Source: Chryseobacterium sp. 18061
GTDB lineage: Bacteria > Pseudomonadota > Gammaproteobacteria > Enterobacterales > Enterobacteriaceae
NCBI GenBank assembly: GCA_902706205.1
Contig: CACSKA010000003.1
Coordinates: 124,001-188,000 of the forward strand
Length of the DNA stretch: 64,000 bases
Direction of reading: 5' to 3'
Part shown: in pieces, positions 57,268 through 64,000 of the stretch
Position numbering within the stretch: the first letter of the stretch is position 1
Layout of the letters: every line of letters starts with the position of its first letter
The notes under the pieces: generated by a model
What the model saw: the letters and a program-made list of their open reading frames with translations, nothing else
Told to the model about the DNA's origin: nothing
Databases searched by the model: none
Made by a program: the position numbers and the translations under genes

Positions 57268-57379
57268 CAATTTCTCCTTTTCTGGTGGCCGTGAGTTTAC
57301 CTGAATTTTGTGAGTAACATCGTGTTTACATCACAAACAAGATTGCAACGCTGGCTAAAAACGGCTCAATGACCTTATA

Positions 57380-57422
57380 GTTGTTTTATATCGTACATAG
57401 TAGTTGTATAGAATAAAACAAC
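57380..57422. promoter_or_regulatory. Inverted repeat in the iclR/aldolase intergenic region
   Basis: GTTGTTTTAT (57380-57389) and ATAAAACAAC (57413-57422) are perfect 10-base inverted arms 23 bases apart; TATA-rich sequence between them probably includes the rightward -10. Likely operator for the adjacent IclR regulator (inference). Confidence 0.6.
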
Positions 57423-57435
57423 GTGGAGATAAACC

Positions 57436-58131
57436 ATGCCTGCTTCTCAAAAAAAATTCATCAATCGCGATATTGAACGTGTTTCCGCCGAAGACGTCCG
57501 TCAGGCAGCTGAGTATCAAGCCGCTATTCTGGCAGATGTGGCGGGGCGTCGTGGTACGTTACATGGCCGTATTAAGCCACTGGCACCGCATATGGTCGTT
57601 GCCGGTCCTGCGATTACCGTTGAAGTGCGTCCAGGTGATAATTTGGCAATACATGCAGCAATGGCGATCGCTAAACCTGGCGATGTATTAGTCGTGGATG
57701 GTAAAGGAGACCTGAGTTGCGCTTTGCTGGGTGAGATCATGGCAACACAGGCTCAGGCCAGTGGCATCGCCGGTATCATCATTGATGGCGCAGTACGCGA
57801 TGCAGATACCCTGAGTAAGCAAAGCTATCCCATTTTCTCAGCTGGACTGAATCCATGTGGTCCAACGAAATCCATTCCGGGCAGGGTCAATCATGCTATT
57901 TCAGTGGCTGGTGCTGCCGTGCAGGCTGGCGACCTGGTGGTAGGTGACATTGACGGTGTGGTTGTTATTCCACGCGATGAAGTGCAGACGATTATTACAC
58001 TCGCGAAAGAGAAGCTGGAAGGGGAGTCGCAACGCCTGGCTGCCATTCGTGAAGGTGATCTACGGCCACATTGGCTGGAAAACGCGCTGCGTAAGGCCGG
58101 TATGCTGACTGAAGGAGAAACACTGGAATGA
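57436..58131 (+). CDS. RraA-like / HMG-CHA aldolase-family protein
   Basis: 231 residues. Class II pyruvate aldolase fold shared by RraA (RNase E inhibitor) and 4-hydroxy-4-methyl-2-oxoglutarate/4-carboxy-4-hydroxy-2-oxoadipate aldolases. The aldolase Arg-Asp pair is present as Arg121-Asp122 in DGAVRDADT, with GKGDLSCALLGEI before it. E. coli RraA is shorter (about 161 residues) and the sequence here has the extended termini of catabolic aldolases. Four-base overlap (ATGA) with the next gene. Likely cleaves a 4-hydroxy-2-oxo diacid, exact substrate unknown. ATG follows GGAGA. Confidence 0.82.
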   Translation: MPASQKKFINRDIERVSAEDVRQAAEYQAAILADVAGRRGTLHGRIKPLAPHMVVAGPAITVEVRPGDNLAIHAAMAIAKPGDVLVVDGKGDLSCALLGEIMATQAQASGIAGIIIDGAVRDADTLSKQSYPIFSAGLNPCGPTKSIPGRVNHAISVAGAAVQAGDLVVGDIDGVVVIPRDEVQTIITLAKEKLEGESQRLAAIREGDLRPHWLENALRKAGMLTEGETLE

Positions 58132-59072
58132 GCAGCAAAAAAGTCATACTTGTGACCGGCAGCGATTTAGCGGCCGAGGCACTTACGATGCTCGAAGACT
58201 ACGAACTGGTTTTCGCGGGTCGTCAACCAACTGAAATAGACCTGGTAGCGTTATGTCAGCAGTATAATCCGCAAGCGATATTGGTACGGTATGGCAAAAT
58301 TACGGCGCACATAATGGATGCTGCACCGGCATTAAAAGTCATTTCCAAACATGGCAGTGGCATTGATGTTATCGATGCGGCAGCTGCGGCAGCCCGGGAT
58401 GTGATTGTTCGTGCAGCGCCAGGAGCGAATGCGGCTGCCGTCTCAGAGCATACATGGGCAATGATTCTGGCTTGCGCTAAATCGGTAATCCCGCTTGATC
58501 GACGCTTGAGAGAGGGGGCCTGGGATAAATCAACACACAAATCACTCGAGCTTGAGGGAAGGACGCTGGGTCTGATTGGTCTGGGGGCAATCGGTACTCG
58601 TGTAGCGAATATTGCGCGCGCTTTTGGCATGAATATTCTGACTTATGATCCTTATGCGAAAACAGTACCAGCAGGATGTGAACGGGTAGATGAGCTTAAT
58701 ATTCTTCTCGCGCAATCGGATGTGATATCACTTCATTGTCCGTTGACCGAGCAGAATCGCGAGATGATTAATGCTACTACGCTGGCATATTGCAAACGTG
58801 GGGCAATACTGGTCAATACTGCTCGCGGAGGATTAATTGATGATGCAGCGCTGCTCAATGCATTAAAAGATGGAACATTGAGCTGGGCTGCTCTCGATAG
58901 CTTCAGCGTTGAGCCTTTAACCGCACCACATATCTTCGAAACGATCGATAATGTCATTCTTTCTCCTCATATAGGGGGAGTGAGTGATGCTTCTTACGTG
59001 AAGATGGGCACTGCCGCCGCTGCAAACGTGCTACAGGTATTACAGGATTCGATCCAAACCGAGACGGTATAA
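58128..59072 (+). CDS. D-isomer-specific 2-hydroxyacid dehydrogenase
   Basis: 314 residues: NAD-binding GLGAIG (151-156), acidic Asp174 in LTYDPYA for NAD, catalytic Arg233 (NTARGGLIDD), Glu262 (SVEPL) and His281 (SPHIGG). PGDH/hydroxypyruvate-reductase branch without the regulatory ACT domain. Translationally coupled to the aldolase gene; probably oxidises or reduces an intermediate of the same route. No convincing terminator follows, though TTGCCAG/CTGGCAA form a hairpin at 59093-59128. Confidence 0.87.
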   Translation: MSSKKVILVTGSDLAAEALTMLEDYELVFAGRQPTEIDLVALCQQYNPQAILVRYGKITAHIMDAAPALKVISKHGSGIDVIDAAAAAARDVIVRAAPGANAAAVSEHTWAMILACAKSVIPLDRRLREGAWDKSTHKSLELEGRTLGLIGLGAIGTRVANIARAFGMNILTYDPYAKTVPAGCERVDELNILLAQSDVISLHCPLTEQNREMINATTLAYCKRGAILVNTARGGLIDDAALLNALKDGTLSWAALDSFSVEPLTAPHIFETIDNVILSPHIGGVSDASYVKMGTAAAANVLQVLQDSIQTETV

Positions 59073-59300
59073 GCGTTATTCAGCAATTGATACTTGCCAG
59101 CGGTTCTGTTTCCGGTGCTACTGGCAAGCAACGTCGTCATAAGATGAATAGTCAGGGTGTTTCAATCACGACATTTCATTCAGGTCTTTCCCTCCCAATA
59201 CGTAAGGCATTCATCCACCACCAAATTTTCCGGTGTCCGGCTGCGTGTATGTAGACATAACGCCTAATAGTTAGGGTTGTGAATGAGAGAGGTCAGCAGG

Positions 59301-61362
<2,062 letters not shown>

Positions 61363-61366
<4 letters not shown>

Positions 61367-62661
61367 GATACGTACTCCCTGGTGTCTGGCTGGCAGGCAT
61401 TGGCGTAATCGGCCAGCACTTCGCTAATTTTGTGTAACACCCAATCTTGTGGATCGGATGAAAGCTGGCCGGCATTGATAGCTCGGGCTTGTTCGGGCAG
61501 ATACTGGCTGAGTAACGCCTGCGGTACCGGATGACGGCGTAAATTGTCGAGCATGCTGTCGACTGCCGCACATACTTCCGGGAGTGGCCAGTAATAGCGG
61601 ACCCGATCGCTCAGGCTGTACTGGCGATGAAGATGCTGCTGGTGGGGTTTACCTGGATAGTACCGACGCCATTGGTCGGGGCGTTCACACATCACTTGTT
61701 CAAGTGTTGAACACAGATGAGAAGCCTGGTGTTCACCCAGCCATTCGCGCTCAATATGGTCGAGTGCGAATAACGCTTCACGTAAGGCAAACGTCAGGGC
61801 CGGACCGACTTTGAGGATCGCAAAGTGACCGCGCACCATCTGACGATAGGCCTGCGGGGCCTGATAATCCGTGGAGTGTGCTTCATAAACCAGCGTCGGC
61901 CAGTTTTCAATAAAACGGCTCAACTGGCGGGCGCGCTCAGGCTGATAGCGCTCCACACTGTGATTATCGAATTCGACGCCGGGTTGCACGACGACGGCGA
62001 TAACCCGTAGCCAGACAGCGGCCAGACCTTGAGCCATCCAGGCGCTGCGATGGACGGCCAAAGTGATTTCGACAGCGTCAGGTGTGGTGATATACATCCC
62101 TTCTTCCAGTGCTTCCTGAGCCCCACCGGGTACCGGTACTTCGGTGCCGATGATGTAAACCGGGGCTTCACCACCGTGTTGCTGCCAGCTGTTTTCCGCC
62201 ACGGCACACAGTCTTGCCGCCCGGCGGGCAACCTCATCATCGCCTAATGGCGAGGGGTCACCGGCACAGGACATCGAGCAGTCGAGATGAATTTTGCGAA
62301 AACCTGCGGCGATATAATCGGCAATCAATGTTTCGGCTAATTGCATCGCCTCTTCCGCAGGCTGGCTTTGCCACGCATTAGGACCAAGATGGTCACCGCC
62401 CAGCCAGACACGCTCACGGGGTAAACCAATAGCGTCAGCCTGTTGCCACACGGCATCACGGAATTGATGCGGTTGCATACCGGTATACCCGCCGAATTGA
62501 TTCACCTGATTTGACGTCGCCTCAATCAGTACCGCGGTACCACGCTCGACAGCCTGACGTAGCGCAGCTTCGATAACCCACGGATGGGCAGAGCATACAG
62601 AGAACACGCCGACCGGTTCACCGGCTTTGTGACGCTGTATCAGTTCCAGTAGTTGTTGCAT
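61363..62661 (-). CDS. kbaZ: KbaZ/GatZ-type tagatose-bisphosphate aldolase partner
   Basis: 432 residues of the GatZ/KbaZ family, a TIM-barrel protein needed for full activity and stability of KbaY. Family motifs: IEATSNQVNQFGGYTGM, LGGDHLGPNAW, HLDCSMSCAGD and YIIGTEVPVPGGA, and near the C-terminus RVRYYWPLPEV. Usual length 420-430. The name agaZ is also used. Confidence 0.92.
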
Positions 62662-62676
62662 AAACCAAAACTCCTA

Positions 62677-63462
62677 TCAGAATGGGGCTGGAAGCCGGTC
62701 AGCGATAATCACTTCAACACCGGCGTTATGCAGCGCTTGCAGGTATTCGTCGGGGATGCGGCTGTCAGTGACCAGTTTGTTGATTTTGCTGATTTCGCAA
62801 ATCATGCAAAAACTGGTACGGCCAAACTTACTGGCATCAGCGACAGCAATGACTTCTCGCGCCACCTCGCACATCGCCCGGTTGAGCTGGGCTTCACCGG
62901 GGTTAGGGGTGGTAATGCCGCTGGTTAGGTCAAACCCGTCAACGCCAAGAAACAATTTGTCGAAACGGTACTGGCGGATATGCTGCTCGGCACTTGGGCC
63001 ATACAGCGACCAGGATTTACGCCGAACGTTGCCGCCAATCACCATCAAATCCACCTGTTCGTTATTGGCCAAATCGAAGGCGATATTGAGGGCGTTAGTC
63101 ATCACCACCAGTTCCTGCTTGCCCTGTAATTGCGGCACCATCTGGCTGATGGTGGAACCGGAATCAAGAATCAATGAATCGCCATCGTTCACCAGTGCCG
63201 CAGCGGCACACGCGATGGTGTACTTCACATCACGGTTGATCCGTCCTTTGTCCTGCAATGGCCGGTCAAACACGAATTGCTTGTTCAGCTTTGCACCGCC
63301 GTAGCCCCGGATAGCACAACCGCTTTTTTCCAGATACCGCAGGTCATTACGAATGGTCACACTCGATACGTCGTATTGTCCGCTGAGTTCTTCGACTCGC
63401 ACGGAACCCTCACGACATAACTGGTCGATGATCAATTCCCGGCGTTTGAGCGTATTTATCAT
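62677..63462 (-). CDS. agaR: DeoR-family repressor AgaR
   Basis: 261 residues. N-terminal DeoR helix-turn-helix (VEELSGQYDVSSVTIRNDLRYLEKSG, in parts, about 18-45) and a phosphosugar-sensing DeoRC domain with LDSGSTISQM and GVDGFDLTSGITTPN. AgaR represses aga/kba genes of N-acetylgalactosamine and galactosamine use. 15 bases upstream of kbaZ, so it heads and probably autoregulates this operon. Confidence 0.9.
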   Translation of the reverse strand: MINTLKRRELIIDQLCREGSVRVEELSGQYDVSSVTIRNDLRYLEKSGCAIRGYGGAKLNKQFVFDRPLQDKGRINRDVKYTIACAAAALVNDGDSLILDSGSTISQMVPQLQGKQELVVMTNALNIAFDLANNEQVDLMVIGGNVRRKSWSLYGPSAEQHIRQYRFDKLFLGVDGFDLTSGITTPNPGEAQLNRAMCEVAREVIAVADASKFGRTSFCMICEISKINKLVTDSRIPDEYLQALHNAGVEVIIADRLPAPF

Positions 63463-63787
63463 TGGCGCTTATTCCCCTAAACAGCATTGAACATGTCATG
63501 GTCGCTTAGCGGGTTACTTTCGATGTTACGCGCTGGATTACAGCAAACGAAAAACCGAAATGCAACGCTAAATTTCTAATAAATTCTTATATATCATGGT
63601 GTTATGCTTTTATTTTGCTTTCGTTCTGACCGGAACCGAAAACCGACATACAGGCTTTGCCTATATCAAAACCGTTATTTTTCAGTGTTCCTTTCACTTA
63701 TTTGCTGTTTAAAGTGAAAGCTGTTGCGGCAGACCCGTGTTTTTATCCTTCGTTTATTGCGCCGTATTTATTTTGATATTTATGCTG
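63463..63787. promoter_or_regulatory. Control region upstream of agaR
   Basis: 325 AT-rich bases. Two stretches have the TTTC/GTTT periodicity reported for AgaR operators: 63541-63562 (minus strand CATTTCGGTTTTTCGTTTGC) and 63605-63625 (TTTTATTTTGCTTTCGTT). CTTTCACTT (63691-63699) and AAGTGAAAG (63712-63720) make a 9-bp inverted repeat that may be a further operator or the end of the kinase message. The promoter itself was not pinned down. Confidence 0.4.
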
Positions 63788-64000
63788 TTATTGCATTCCG
63801 TACCTGTGCTGCTCCAGCAAGGCAGCACCACGTACGCCACTGCTGTCGCCAAATACCGGCGATAAAATGGCTGCAGGTTCACTGCCTGGGAACAACCAGC
63901 TGCGCATGGCCTGTGGCAGTAGGTGGTAAAGTTCAGGCGCATTGGAGACACCACCGCCGAGCACAAATGCATCCACATCAAGCATTAGTTGCAGGCTGGC
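63788..64000 (-). CDS. ROK-family sugar kinase, C-terminal fragment at window edge
   Basis: Last 70 residues plus stop; the rest lies beyond the right edge. LGGGVSNAP is the ROK 'LGGG' glycine motif of the ATP/sugar site, followed by FPGSEPAAILSPVFGDSSGVRGAALLEQ, typical of the ROK C-terminus (GDxAGxxGAA pattern). ROK members phosphorylate N-acetylated hexosamines, glucose or fructose; beside agaR/agaS an amino-sugar kinase is likely (inference). Confidence 0.8.
   Translation of the reverse strand, partial: ASLQLMLDVDAFVLGGGVSNAPELYHLLPQAMRSWLFPGSEPAAILSPVFGDSSGVRGAALLEQHRYGMQ

Noticed and set aside
59093..59128. Rho-independent terminator after the 2-hydroxyacid dehydrogenase
   Set aside because: TTGCCAG/CTGGCAA pair but the loop is long and no T-run follows; noted with the gene only.

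Overview
The window is a chromosomal segment of a Gram-negative enterobacterium. The left end keeps the ldcA-emtA-ycgR-ymgE-treA order known from Escherichia coli, genes carry REP-type palindromes and sigma28, Pho and HutC-like sites, and the DbpA, YcgR, EmtA and TreA proteins are close to enterobacterial versions. The amount of catabolic cargo (phosphonate-type uptake, hut, iac, cat, aspartate decarboxylation, GalNAc/tagatose) suggests an environmental or plant-associated member of the Enterobacter/Lelliottia/Kosakonia group; that placement is inference.

Layout. 1-7 kb: cell-wall recycling (ldcA, emtA), c-di-GMP flagellar brake ycgR with its own sigma28 promoter, ymgE, a TonB-dependent siderophore receptor, periplasmic trehalase. 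7-12.4 kb: an orphan GPH sugar transporter and a phosphonate-type ABC transporter (phnC-D-E-E) behind a Pho box. 12.8-23 kb: dbpA, then a hut locus: urocanase and HutD leftward; a polar amino-acid ABC transporter, a HutH-like protein and an NCS1 permease rightward, with HutC-type palindromes TGTNTANACA in both promoter regions. The HutH-like protein lacks the Ala-Ser-Gly triad that makes the MIO cofactor. 23-30 kb: a three-gene envelope cassette (SH3 lipoprotein, exported protein, membrane pseudokinase), then a GAPDH paralogue with a GATase1-AraC regulator and an MFS transporter.

30-41.8 kb is a coherent catabolic island: iacR, iacH, iacA-B-I-C-D-E-F-G, an MHS-type transporter, then catB-catC-catA. 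Together these should take the plant auxin indole-3-acetate to anthranilate, then catechol, then 3-oxoadipate enol-lactone. Matching palindromes, TGARTACGAYTCR, sit before iacH and before iacA. A YdeP-type molybdoenzyme converges on it.

44-50 kb: an AT-rich lead region, then two AspT-type aspartate:alanine antiporters and aspartate 4-decarboxylase, a proton-consuming, membrane-energising module. 50-59 kb is more mosaic: a divergent MFS/LysR pair with a 40-codon ORF between them, a glutathione peroxidase, broken IS3- and IS66-type remnants, a 16-unit CAT microsatellite, and an uncharacterised catabolic set (ACS-type MFS, IclR, RraA-like aldolase, D-2-hydroxyacid dehydrogenase). 59-64 kb: kbaY-agaS-kbaZ-agaR and the C-terminus of a ROK kinase, an amino-sugar/tagatose-phosphate pathway continuing beyond the right edge. 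No tRNA, rRNA or CRISPR array was recognised.
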